DNA of 15,353 bases from Mariprofundaceae bacterium (GCA_027035825.1 JALVTX010000308.1:1-15353), one strand, 5' to 3'. Counted from the stretch's first letter, positions 6,806 through 14,519 are shown. Translations and numbers: made by a program. Notes: generated from the sequence alone by a model not told the origin.

Positions 6806-6847
6806 GTGTGTGCGAATGGATTTTTGAGCGATTTTCCGAGGCGTCCA

Positions 6848-7615
6848 TTGATTGAGTTTCACAACGTAAGCAAGACCTACCCGCGCCAGATTGGCGAACG
6901 CGCGGCTCATCGCGCCCTGACGGACGCATCCTTCGTCCTGCCGCCGGGCGGCACACTGGGACTCGTGGGCCAGAACGGCGCCGGCAAGAGCACCACGCTG
7001 CGCATCCTGATGGGCTACATGCGGCCGGACGCGGGCGAGGCGCGGGTGCTGGGGCGCGACCCGGCCGAGGCCGCCGTGCGCCGGCGCGTGGGCTACCTGC
7101 CCGAAATCTCCACCTTTCCGGAAAACCTGACCTGCGCCGAGATGCTTCGCTTCGTGGGCCGCTGCCGCGGCATGGACGAGCAACGCATCGCGCGGGCCGC
7201 CGAGGCCTGGCTGAAGCGCCTGGAGCTGTGGGAGGCGCGCAACCGCCTGTTGCGCGGCTTTTCCAAGGGCATGAAGCAGCGCGCCAGCTTCGCGGCCGCC
7301 CTGATTCACGACCCCGAACTGCTGATTCTGGACGAACCGATGTCCGGTCTCGATCCGCTGGGCCGGGCGGACATCGTGTCGCTCATCCGCGAGCTGCGCG
7401 AGGCCGGCAAGAGCATTCTCTTCTGCTCCCACCTGCTGGACGACGTGCAGCGCCTGACCGACTCGCTCGTGGTGCTGCACAGGGGGCGCATCCTCTTCGC
7501 CGGCGGCGTGGAGGAGCTGCGCCACCGCTTCACGCGCGAGGGAGAGGCGCCGCCGGACTTGCAGGATGCCTTCATCGCGCTCGTGCGCGACGCCGACACG
7601 GGAGGCCGGCCGTGA
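6848..7615 (+). CDS. ABC transporter ATP-binding protein of the pilin locus (PilH-like)
   Basis: This is the ATPase of an ABC-2-type exporter whose permease is the next gene. Counted from TTG 6848 it is 255 residues, with Walker A GQNGAGKS (41-48), the YLPE form of the Q-loop, an unusual signature SKGMKQR (139-145) in place of LSGGQ, Walker B LLILDE (D162, E163) and switch H195. The SKGM signature and YLPE are common in ABC-2/CcmA-type ATPases. The frame is open from an ATG at 6767, but that codon lies just ahead of the pilA terminator and the frame runs through its hairpin. TTG 6848, preceded by GAGG at 6838-6841, places the first residues (IEFHNVSKTYP) exactly where this family begins. In Myxococcus xanthus an ABC ATPase next to pilA (PilH) is needed for pili; the same role is inferred here from position. 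Confidence 0.88.
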   Translation: MIEFHNVSKTYPRQIGERAAHRALTDASFVLPPGGTLGLVGQNGAGKSTTLRILMGYMRPDAGEARVLGRDPAEAAVRRRVGYLPEISTFPENLTCAEMLRFVGRCRGMDEQRIARAAEAWLKRLELWEARNRLLRGFSKGMKQRASFAAALIHDPELLILDEPMSGLDPLGRADIVSLIRELREAGKSILFCSHLLDDVQRLTDSLVVLHRGRILFAGGVEELRHRFTREGEAPPDLQDAFIALVRDADTGGRP

Positions 7616-8430
7616 CCCGCATCCTGGCGCTGGCGCGCATCACCTGGCTGAACGGCCGCCGCAGGCACGCCGTGTGGGGCCTCTTCGTCTTCGCCCTGGC
7701 GCTGGAGGCGGCGGGCTTCTCGTTCGCCGATTTCTTCGGGCACGATCTGGGCCGCGCGGCGAGCGACTGGGTGTTTTCCATCATGTGGATGGCGGGCCTG
7801 CTGTTCACGCTCTTCTATGCCGTGCGCGCCGTCGCCTGGGATGAGAACCACCGGGTGATCGACAGCATTCTGGCGCACCCCGTTTCGCGCGGCGAATACG
7901 TGCTGGGCATGGCGCTGGGCCTGTGGATGCTGGCGCTCACCCTGGAGGCGGCGCTGGGCCTGGTGGGGCTGGGCGTGCTGGCCTGGATGCGGCATTCCAT
8001 CGACCCCGCCTATTTTCCGCACTTCTCGACGGCCCGCTTCGCGCTGGCCTGGCTGGGCCTGCAGGCGGCGCTGGCCATGATGCTGGCCGCGCTGATGCTG
8101 TTCTCCGGGCTGCTGCGCGGCGCCTTTCCGGTGCTGCTGTCCATGCTGGCCTGGCTGCTGACCGGCTCGGGCATTCCCGTGGTGGAGCAATCCCTGCAAC
8201 GCATGGCCGAGCGCGGACACCCCGCGCCCGTGCTGCAAGGCATCGTGCACTGGCTGGGCGCCGCGTTCCCGAACCCGGGACGGCTGGATTTCAAGGACGC
8301 CGTGGTCTCCGCCCGGCCGCTGCCGGATCTGGGGCTCGACCCGACCTGGGCGCTCGCGCTGGCCCTGCTGTATGCCGCCGTCGCCCTCGCGCTGGCCATC
8401 GCGCTCTATGAACGCCGGGACATCTACTGA
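7612..8430 (+). CDS. ABC-2 type transporter permease of the pilin locus (PilI-like)
   Basis: This is the membrane partner of the preceding ATPase. The 272-residue protein has about six hydrophobic segments, near residues 21-37, 54-74, 96-126 (possibly two), 143-168, 170-191 and 246-266. Between the second and third lies ENHRVIDSILAHPVSRGEYVLGM, the conserved cytoplasmic coupling region of ABC-2 permeases, and the end is YERRDIY, also typical. The start is the GTG at 7612, which overlaps the ATPase stop as GTGA and has GGAGG at 7601-7605. The substrate is unknown. The pilins on both sides suggest a role in pilus biogenesis or in exporting a pilus-linked molecule. Confidence 0.88.
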   Translation: MTRILALARITWLNGRRRHAVWGLFVFALALEAAGFSFADFFGHDLGRAASDWVFSIMWMAGLLFTLFYAVRAVAWDENHRVIDSILAHPVSRGEYVLGMALGLWMLALTLEAALGLVGLGVLAWMRHSIDPAYFPHFSTARFALAWLGLQAALAMMLAALMLFSGLLRGAFPVLLSMLAWLLTGSGIPVVEQSLQRMAERGHPAPVLQGIVHWLGAAFPNPGRLDFKDAVVSARPLPDLGLDPTWALALALLYAAVALALAIALYERRDIY

Positions 8431-9307
8431 TTCAGCGGGCCGAGCGGGCCTGAAACGGAGGCAATGGCGCGCCCCGGCGGCGGCCGCGCTGCTGCTCGCG
8501 GCCTGGCTGCTGGCCTTCGCCCGGCACGGCGGCGGCGCCGCCATCGAGCGGGGGCCCTCCTTTCCGCCGCCGACGTCGCTGCTGGAGGCGGGGAGCCTGG
8601 GCTTTCTGCGCCAGCTCTTCGCCGAAATGCTGTTCGTGGAATCCGCCGTGCATTACGGCGCGGAAGCCGACCCTTGGCGCATTCCGCCCCGCCATCTGGA
8701 CGCCTATGCGGCCCTGTTCCGCGTCATGGCGCGATTGCACCCCCGCCTGCTCGACGTTTACTACCGGGTGGAAGGAGTGCTGACCTGGCAGGGCGAGCGC
8801 TACGCCCGCGAGGCCAACGCCGTGCTACGCATCGGGCGTCGGGCGCTGCCCGACGAAATCGTCATCCCGTTCTTCATCGGATTCAACGACTTCCGTTTCC
8901 TGCATCAGCCCCTGAAGGCCGCCGACGCCTTCGAGGAGGCCGCGCGCATGCCGGAAGCGCCGGGCTGGTTCGGCCATCTGGCCGCCATCCTGCGCGGGCG
9001 CGGCGGCGACATCCGGGGCGGCCTGTTGCTCCTTCAGGCGCGTTTGCGCACCACATCCGACGCCGGAGAACGCGAGCGACTGCAACGCGACATCCGCGTC
9101 TATAAAGATGCATTGCGCGTGCAGCTTGCCTTGGAGCGTTTTCATGCCCATACTGGGCGCTATCCAACCGCGCTGTCGGAACTCGCGCCGACCTGGCTGG
9201 CCCGGATTCCCGACATGGGAGGAAAATATGAACTGGTTTACCAGCCGCCCCGCCTGTCGCTCCGACCCAAAGAACCGCGCCATCGGGCGCCTCGCCAACG
9301 AAGGTAG
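8408..9307 (+). CDS. Membrane-anchored helical-repeat (TPR-like) protein of the pilin locus
   Basis: I do not recognise a named family. From ATG 8408 the protein is 299 residues: a basic N-terminus, one membrane helix at about 22-37 (in APAAAALLLAAWLLAF), and a mostly alpha-helical periplasmic region in which paired helices such as LDVYYRVEGVLTWQGERYA and LKAADAFEEAARM look like degenerate tetratricopeptide repeats. Near the C-terminus is LERFHAHTGRYPTALSELAP followed by IPDMGGKYELV, a pattern seen at the ends of pilin- or secretion-associated proteins. ATG 8408 overlaps the permease by 23 bp; an earlier in-frame ATG at 8372 also exists, and no strong ribosome-binding site decides between them. 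The last 26 codons overlap the second pilin gene. Its position suggests an accessory to the transporter or to pilin assembly. Confidence 0.75.
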   Translation: MNAGTSTDSAGRAGLKRRQWRAPAAAALLLAAWLLAFARHGGGAAIERGPSFPPPTSLLEAGSLGFLRQLFAEMLFVESAVHYGAEADPWRIPPRHLDAYAALFRVMARLHPRLLDVYYRVEGVLTWQGERYAREANAVLRIGRRALPDEIVIPFFIGFNDFRFLHQPLKAADAFEEAARMPEAPGWFGHLAAILRGRGGDIRGGLLLLQARLRTTSDAGERERLQRDIRVYKDALRVQLALERFHAHTGRYPTALSELAPTWLARIPDMGGKYELVYQPPRLSLRPKEPRHRAPRQRR

Positions 9308-9791
9308 CGCCGGGTTCACGCTCATCGAAATGATGGTGGTGGTCGCCATCATCGGGATTCTGGCCGCCATCGCCATTCCCCAATACATGAGCTACAAGCG
9401 TCAGGCCTACAACAGCAAGGCCCTGGCCCACATCCACTTCATCAAGACATCCGAGGCCAACTACTGGGTCTCCCCCCAGCTCTATGTGGGCGTGCCGCCC
9501 GGCATCGGCCCCTCGCCCACCGGCATCATCCCCAACACCACGGTGCCATCGGGCGTGGGCTTCAAGGTGGTCGTGTTTCCCGTGCGGGGAACCGACCCGG
9601 CCACCGGCTACAACCAGGGCGATGACTACGTGGCCTTCACCGGCCATGCGCAGGGTGATCGGGTCTTTGGCGTGGACACGCGCGAAATCATCCAGTGGCG
9701 GGCCAACCGCGCGGGCATGGACCCCGCCGCGGACGCGCAGAGCGAGCCGACCGCGACCCTCCTGCCCGCGGGCTGGGGCCACAAGCTCTAG
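9228..9791 (+). CDS. Second type IV pilin-like protein, long leader, cysteine-free mature chain
   Basis: This is a second prepilin of 187 residues. The processing site is SAG|FTLIE, cleaved after G29, with Glu at mature position 5 and the hydrophobic core MVVVAIIGILAAIAIP. The mature chain is about 158 residues and has no cysteine. Aromatics occur at mature positions 1, 24, 27 and 32, then the head diverges fully from the first pilin (VPSGVGFKVVVFPVRGTDP, DDYVAFTGHAQGDRVFGVDT). ATG 9228 is supported by GGAGG at 9218-9222, 5 bases away; the frame opens earlier, but those residues are not pilin-like. This start gives an unusually long 29-residue leader and an 80-bp overlap with the upstream gene in another frame. 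It could be a minor pilin, an alternative major subunit, or a pseudopilin partner of the ABC transporter. Confidence 0.88.
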   Translation: MNWFTSRPACRSDPKNRAIGRLANEGSAGFTLIEMMVVVAIIGILAAIAIPQYMSYKRQAYNSKALAHIHFIKTSEANYWVSPQLYVGVPPGIGPSPTGIIPNTTVPSGVGFKVVVFPVRGTDPATGYNQGDDYVAFTGHAQGDRVFGVDTREIIQWRANRAGMDPAADAQSEPTATLLPAGWGHKL

Positions 9792-9813
9792 GTTCTGACT
9801 CCGGGAGAATGGG

Positions 9814-10845
9814 CTAAAGCGGCCACCTCGGATCGGCATCCCATTCGTCCGGAGGCGCAATGCCGGATGCCGTGCGCAGCAATCCACAGTAGGCGATCAT
9901 CGCGGCATTATCGGTGCAATAGCGCGGCGAGGGCAAGCGCACGTCCAGCGCCTGCGCATCGGCCACATCCGCCAGCTGCTCCCGCAACCGCGCATTGGCC
10001 GCCACGCCGCCGGCCACGATCAGGCGCGTCACGCCCTCGCGCTTGCAGGCGCGCGCCGCCTTGCCGGCCAGCACCTCGGCGATGGCCGTCTCGATGGCGG
10101 CCGCCATGTCCGCCCGCGCCTGTTCGTCCATTCCGCCGGCCCGCTCCAGCTCGCGCACGGCATACAGCACCGCTGTCTTCAGCCCGGAGAAACTGAAATC
10201 GAGATTGTCGCGCTTCAACATCGGCCGCGGCAGCGAAAACCGCGCCGCATTGCCATCACCAGCCAGCGCCGCGATGGCCGGGCCGCCGGGATAGGGCAGG
10301 CCGAGGATGCGCGCGCACTTGTCGAAGCATTCGCCGGCGGCATCGTCCAGTGTGCGCCCCAGCAACCGGTATTTCCCCAGCCCGTCCACGCGAATCAGCA
10401 TGGTGTGGCCGCCGGAAACCAGCAGGGTGATGAAGGGAAAGGCGGGCAGTTCCGCTTCCAGCCCCGGCGCCAGGATATGCCCCTCCAGATGATGCACGGG
10501 CAACACCGGCACGCCGTTCACGGCGCCGGCCGCGCGCGCAAATGCCGTGCCCACCAGGAGCGCCCCCATCAGGCCCGGCCCGGCCGTCACCGCAATCGCG
10601 TCCAGCTCCCGCCAGCCCAGGCCCGCCTCGGCCATCACCCCGTCCGCCATCGGCGGCAGCAGCCGCAGGTGCTCGCGCGAGGCGATTTCCGGCACCACGC
10701 CGCCATATCGGGCATGCGTCTCGATCTGCGAGGCCACGCGCTCGGCCAGCACCGCCGGGCGGCTTTCGCTCCCGTCGCCGCCACTTCCATCAAGAACGGC
10801 CACCGCCGTCTCGTCGCAAGAGGTCTCGATGCCCAGCACCTTCAT
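9814..10845 (-). CDS. tsaD: tRNA N6-adenosine threonylcarbamoyltransferase TsaD
   Basis: TsaD transfers the threonylcarbamoyl group to A37 of ANN-decoding tRNAs (t6A), with TsaB and TsaE, in the cytoplasm; it is essential in most bacteria. The 343-residue protein has the expected order: GIETSCDETAVAVLD at the start, YGGVVPEIASREHL, TAGPGLMGALLVG, metal ligands H119 and H123 in HHLEGH, SGGHTMLI, DDAAGECFDK, FSFSGLKTA, and D312 in TDNAAMIAY. A short Gly/Ser-rich insert (residues 20-28) follows the first strand. ATG 10845 overlaps the hyuB stop as ATGA, so it is translated as the last gene of the hyu operon. It converges with the second pilin gene; the 22-bp gap between their stops shows no terminator. 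Confidence 0.97.
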   Translation of the reverse strand: MKVLGIETSCDETAVAVLDGSGGDGSESRPAVLAERVASQIETHARYGGVVPEIASREHLRLLPPMADGVMAEAGLGWRELDAIAVTAGPGLMGALLVGTAFARAAGAVNGVPVLPVHHLEGHILAPGLEAELPAFPFITLLVSGGHTMLIRVDGLGKYRLLGRTLDDAAGECFDKCARILGLPYPGGPAIAALAGDGNAARFSLPRPMLKRDNLDFSFSGLKTAVLYAVRELERAGGMDEQARADMAAAIETAIAEVLAGKAARACKREGVTRLIVAGGVAANARLREQLADVADAQALDVRLPSPRYCTDNAAMIAYCGLLRTASGIAPPDEWDADPRWPL

Positions 10846-12392
10846 GCCGCTTCGCCCGCATCGCCGTGGCCGCCGCCGCCTGGCGTCTCCACGCGCAGCA
10901 CATCACCGGCGCGCATGTCCCATTCCCCCTTGGCCGGCAGCTTCCGCCATTCGGCTCCCGCCTTCAGGCGATTGCGACCGGCCGCGCCGTCCTCGCCGCC
11001 ATTCAGGCCCCAGGGCCGGCTGGCCCGGCGCTCGGTCAGCAGCGACACGCGGCAATCGGCCAGCGCCTCCCATTCGCGCACCAAGCCATCGCCGCCGTCG
11101 CGCGCGCCGCATCCGCCCGAACCCTCGCGGATCGCGTACCGCCGCACCCGCAGCGGGTAGTGCATCTCCAGCACCTCGATGGAGGTGTTGCGGGTGTTGG
11201 TCATGTGGCATTGCACGGCGGACAGGCCCGGCCCCCCGGCATGCGCGCCCATGCCGCCGCCCAGCGTTTCGTAGTAGGTCCAGCGCGCGCCCCCGGCCTC
11301 GCCGCTGAACAGCACGTTATTCATCGTGCCCTGCGCCGCCGCCGGGATGCGCTCCGGCATGGCCCGCGCCAGCGCGCCCAGCACCGCGTCCACGATGCGC
11401 TGGCTGGTTTCGACATTGCCCGCCGCCACGGCCGCGCCCGGCCGCGCATTCACCAGCGAACCCTCGGGCGCGCGGATGCGCACGGGCCGGAAGATGCCGG
11501 AGGTCTGCGGCGCGTGGGCCGGCATCAGACACCGGAACACATAGAATACCGCCGCCGCCGTCACGGACAGCGGGCAATTCACCGGCCCCGGGCTTTGCGG
11601 CGCGCTGCCCTCGAAATCCACCTCCGCTTCCTCGCCCCGCACGGCGATCGCCACGCGGACCGGCAGCGGGCCGTGGCCGAGCCCGTCGTCCTCCAGCGCA
11701 TCCTCGAAGCGCCAGACGCCATCGGGAATGTCCGCCACCGCCCGCCGACCCCAGGCTTCGGACGCATCCAGCAGTTCCGCCATGCCGGCGCGAATGTCCG
11801 TCTCCCCTTGCAGTTCGAGCAGGCGCGCCACGCCGGTGGCCGCCGCCGCGCGCTGCGCCGCGAGGTCTCCCAGCCGCTCGGCCGGCGCGCCGACCCGCTC
11901 CAGCAGCGGCCGCAGGGTTTCCGTCTGCTCGCGCCCGGCGCGGAACCAGTGCGCCGGCGGCAGCACCACGCCCTCGTCTTCCAGCCGCGTCTGCAAGCCC
12001 ATCGAGCCCGGCGAGACGCCGCCCACGTCCGCGTGATGCGCCCGCGCGGCGGAAAATCCCAAGAGCCGGCCATCGGCGAACGCCGGCGCCACCACCGTGA
12101 TGTCCGGCAGGTGCGTGCCGCCCAGAAACGGATCGTTGAAGACGGCCACGTCTCCCGGCCGCCAGTCCAGCATCGCCGCCACCTCGCGCATGGCCCAGGT
12201 CATCGAGCCCAAGTGCACCGGAATATGCGCCGCCTGCGCCACCAGTTCGCCCGCCGCATCGAACAAGGCGCACGAGAAATCCTCGCGATCCTTGATGTTG
12301 GGCGACAATGCGGAGCGCCGGAGCTGCGCGCCCATCTCGTCGCAGACGGCATTGAGCCGGTGCGCCAGCAGACTCAGCTCCACGGCGTTCAC
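10842..12392 (-). CDS. hyuB: Hydantoinase/oxoprolinase family protein, HyuB-type subunit
   Basis: HyuB-type proteins are one subunit of ATP-dependent amidohydrolases such as N-methylhydantoinase and 5-oxoprolinase; the related acetone and acetophenone carboxylases share the fold. The 516-residue protein opens with LSPNIKDREDFSCALFD, then AAHIPVHLGSM (H56, H60), FNDPFLGGTHLPD (D87, H94, D97) and HHADVGG (H119, H120, D122), residues placed like the family's metal-binding ones. The C-terminal half has TNTRNTSIEVLEMHYPLRVRRY, GSGGCGARDGGDGLVREWE and a final TPGGGGHGD. The GTG at 12392 overlaps the hyuA stop as GTGA, and GGAGGA at 12399-12404 lies six bases before it. The frame stays open upstream, but only as a shadow of hyuA. 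The exact substrate cannot be told from sequence. Confidence 0.93.
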   Translation of the reverse strand: MNAVELSLLAHRLNAVCDEMGAQLRRSALSPNIKDREDFSCALFDAAGELVAQAAHIPVHLGSMTWAMREVAAMLDWRPGDVAVFNDPFLGGTHLPDITVVAPAFADGRLLGFSAARAHHADVGGVSPGSMGLQTRLEDEGVVLPPAHWFRAGREQTETLRPLLERVGAPAERLGDLAAQRAAAATGVARLLELQGETDIRAGMAELLDASEAWGRRAVADIPDGVWRFEDALEDDGLGHGPLPVRVAIAVRGEEAEVDFEGSAPQSPGPVNCPLSVTAAAVFYVFRCLMPAHAPQTSGIFRPVRIRAPEGSLVNARPGAAVAAGNVETSQRIVDAVLGALARAMPERIPAAAQGTMNNVLFSGEAGGARWTYYETLGGGMGAHAGGPGLSAVQCHMTNTRNTSIEVLEMHYPLRVRRYAIREGSGGCGARDGGDGLVREWEALADCRVSLLTERRASRPWGLNGGEDGAAGRNRLKAGAEWRKLPAKGEWDMRAGDVLRVETPGGGGHGDAGEAA

Positions 12393-14398
12393 TGGCGCTC
12401 CTCCATGTTCAGCCCCTCCATGCTCAGCAACAGGTGCCCGTGCGGCGAAACCTCCAGCCGCCAGCCAGTCGGCAGCCACAGCGTGGCCGTGTCCTCCAGC
12501 ACCAGCGCCGGCCCGGCCAGGTCGTGGCCCGGCCGCAAGATTTCGCGGCGATAGCAGGGCGCGCGGCCCGCCTCCGTCATCGCATGCCCGGCGGGCTCGG
12601 GCGCGCCGCTTGCGCGAGGCAGCTCGGGCAGGCGCACGCACGGCGTGTCGGCCACGGCGGTGAGGCGCAGGGTGATGATTTCCACGGGCGCATCCAGGCC
12701 ATGGCCGTAAGCCGCCTCGTGCGCCTCGGCGAAGCTCGCCGCCAGCGCCCCGGCATCGTCCGCCCAGGGAATCGTCAGGTGGAAGCCCTGCCCCGCATAG
12801 CGCATGTCCGCGAACGCCCGGGTTTCCAGCGCCAGCCCCGGCATGCGCCGTTCCGCCTGCTCGCGCAAGCCGGCCAGCACGCCGCGCGCCGCGTCCATCG
12901 CGCCCGGATCGGCCAGCGCAATGCGGCGGGTCTGCGACACGTCCGCCTGCCGCTTGCCGGCCAGCATGCCCAGGGCCGAGAACGCGCCGCTGGCCACCGG
13001 CAGCACCACCCGCGTCATGCCCAGCCGCTCGGCCAGCGCGCAGGCGTGCAGCCCGCCCGCGCCGCCGAAACAGACCAACGCGAAACGGCGGGGATCGTAA
13101 CCGCGCTGCACGGACACGGCTCGCAGCGCGCCGGCCATCTTCTCCTCGGCCACGCGCACGACGCCCAGCGCGGTCTCGCGCGCATCCAGCCCCAGCCTCG
13201 CTCCCAGCCTTGCCAGCGCGGCCTCGGCGCGGTGCGCATCCACCGGCATGCCGCCGGCCAGGCGGATGTCGCGCGGCATGCGCCCGAGCACGACATTGGC
13301 GTCCGTCACCGTCGGTCGTTCGCCGCCCAGGCCATAGCAGGCCGGCCCCGGGCTCGCCCCGGCCGACTCCGGCCCCACCTGAAGCAGCCCCGCCTCGTCC
13401 ACCCAGGCGATGGAGCCGCCGCCGGCGCCGATGGTGTGGATATCCAGCATCGGCACGGCCACGGGCATGCCCGCCACGCGCGCCTCGGTGGTGATGCGCG
13501 GCGCGCCGTCCAACAGGGCCACGTCCGTGCTGGTGCCGCCCATGTCGAACGTCATCAGGCGTTCCGCCCCCAGTTGCTCCCCCACCGCGCGCGCCGCCAC
13601 CAGCCCGCCGGCGGGGCCGGACAGCACCATCCTCGCCGCGTTGCCGGCCGCCTCCCGCGCCTCCATCACGCCGCCGGCCGAATGCATGACGAACAGCCTG
13701 CCGCGCTGGCCGCCCAGCGCCCGATCCAGCCGCTCCAGGTAGCGCGCCACCAGCGGCCCCGTGTACGCGTTCAGGAAGGTGGTGGCGGCGCGCTCGAACT
13801 CGCGGTATTCGGCCAGCACCTCGTGCGAGACGGAAACGAACACGCCCTCGGGCAGCGCCGCCCGCGCCGCCTGCTCCTGCCAGGGATTGAGAAACGAGAA
13901 CAACGTGCACACGGCCACCGCCTCGTAGGCTTTCGCCCGCTCGCGCAGGCGCACGAGGTCATCCTCGGGCACGGGCGCGATAAGCCGACCCTCCGCATCC
14001 ACGCGGCCGCCGATGCCCAGGCAGTCCTCCGGCGTCAACCAGGGCTCGGGCACGGGCGGGGTCAAGTCGTAGAGGCGCTCCCGCGTCTGCCGGCCGATGC
14101 GCAGCAGATCCTCGATTCCCCGGTTGGTCACGAACAGCGTCCGCACGCCCTTGCGCTCCAGGATGGCGTTGGTGGCCACGGTGGAGCCATGCACCAGGTG
14201 CAGCGCCCCCGCATCCAGCCCCAGACGGCCAATGCCCGCCAGGATGGCCTCGCACGGGTCGTGCGGCGTGGACAGCTCCTTGTGGAACCGCACCCGCTTC
14301 CCGTCGAACAGCACGAAATCGGTGAAGGTGCCGCCGGTGTCCACGCCCAGCAGCATGCGTTCCGTCGCGCGCCCGGCAGTCGCCCGTTCCGCATTCAT
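12389..14398 (-). CDS. hyuA: Hydantoinase/oxoprolinase family protein, HyuA-type ATPase subunit
   Basis: HyuA-type subunits belong to the ASKHA (actin/hexokinase/Hsp70-like) ATPase fold and activate the substrate by ATP-dependent phosphorylation for the HyuB subunit. The 669-residue protein shows the phosphate-1 loop VDTGGTFTD (D20), HGSTVATNAILERKG (from H70), LSGPAGG (259-265), the phosphate-2 loop DMGGTSTD (D285-D292), GAGGGSIAWVD and CFGGAGGLHACALAERLG. The last hundred or so residues are the usual C-terminal beta domain. Two starts are possible: ATG 14398, and ATG 14356 (MLLGVDTGGTF, 655 residues), which puts the first strand right at the start as in many homologues. A promoter-like element touching 14398 favours the shorter form or a nearly leaderless transcript. 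Candidate substrates are 5-oxoproline or hydantoins. Confidence 0.94.
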   Translation of the reverse strand: MNAERATAGRATERMLLGVDTGGTFTDFVLFDGKRVRFHKELSTPHDPCEAILAGIGRLGLDAGALHLVHGSTVATNAILERKGVRTLFVTNRGIEDLLRIGRQTRERLYDLTPPVPEPWLTPEDCLGIGGRVDAEGRLIAPVPEDDLVRLRERAKAYEAVAVCTLFSFLNPWQEQAARAALPEGVFVSVSHEVLAEYREFERAATTFLNAYTGPLVARYLERLDRALGGQRGRLFVMHSAGGVMEAREAAGNAARMVLSGPAGGLVAARAVGEQLGAERLMTFDMGGTSTDVALLDGAPRITTEARVAGMPVAVPMLDIHTIGAGGGSIAWVDEAGLLQVGPESAGASPGPACYGLGGERPTVTDANVVLGRMPRDIRLAGGMPVDAHRAEAALARLGARLGLDARETALGVVRVAEEKMAGALRAVSVQRGYDPRRFALVCFGGAGGLHACALAERLGMTRVVLPVASGAFSALGMLAGKRQADVSQTRRIALADPGAMDAARGVLAGLREQAERRMPGLALETRAFADMRYAGQGFHLTIPWADDAGALAASFAEAHEAAYGHGLDAPVEIITLRLTAVADTPCVRLPELPRASGAPEPAGHAMTEAGRAPCYRREILRPGHDLAGPALVLEDTATLWLPTGWRLEVSPHGHLLLSMEGLNMEERQ

Positions 14399-14404
14399 GC
14401 GCCT

Positions 14405-14433
14405 ATTATGCCGGCCGCGCCCCGGGATGACAG
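14405..14433 (-). promoter_or_regulatory. Sigma-70-like promoter of the hyuA-hyuB-tsaD operon
   Basis: Read on the minus strand, CTGTCA (14433-14428; four of six matches to TTGACA) is followed after 17 bases by CATAAT (14410-14405; five of six matches to TATAAT). Transcription would begin near 14398, on top of the upstream hyuA ATG. The 121-bp gap to the divergent outer-membrane gene leaves little room for other hyuA promoters. Confidence 0.5.
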
Positions 14434-14519
14434 TGTGACGTGGGGCACGGAAGCCGACCGCCGCTGGACAATCATTCCTCTGTTGTGCTGGGCTTCACCA
14501 TCAGCGAAAGGAGGAAGAC

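Noticed and set aside
6767..6847. N-terminal extension of the ABC ATPase from ATG 6767
   Set aside because: That stretch is read through the pilA terminator hairpin, and its residues do not belong to the ABC family; TTG 6848 has its own ribosome-binding site.
8464..9105. ORF on the + strand with GGAGG-like sequence before ATG 8464
   Set aside because: The frame starting at 8408 has a membrane helix and a structured helical protein, whereas the 8464 frame is Arg/Ala-rich and featureless.
9108..9227. N-terminal extension of the second pilin from ATG 9108
   Set aside because: These residues are an out-of-frame reading of the helical protein gene; ATG 9228 has a well-placed GGAGG.
9792..9813. 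Bidirectional terminator between the second pilin and tsaD
   Set aside because: The 22-bp gap between the two stop codons has no inverted repeat or T tract on either strand.
10542..12554. 670-codon open frame on the + strand
   Set aside because: It is antisense to tsaD and hyuB, low in complexity, and has no recognisable domain or initiation signal.
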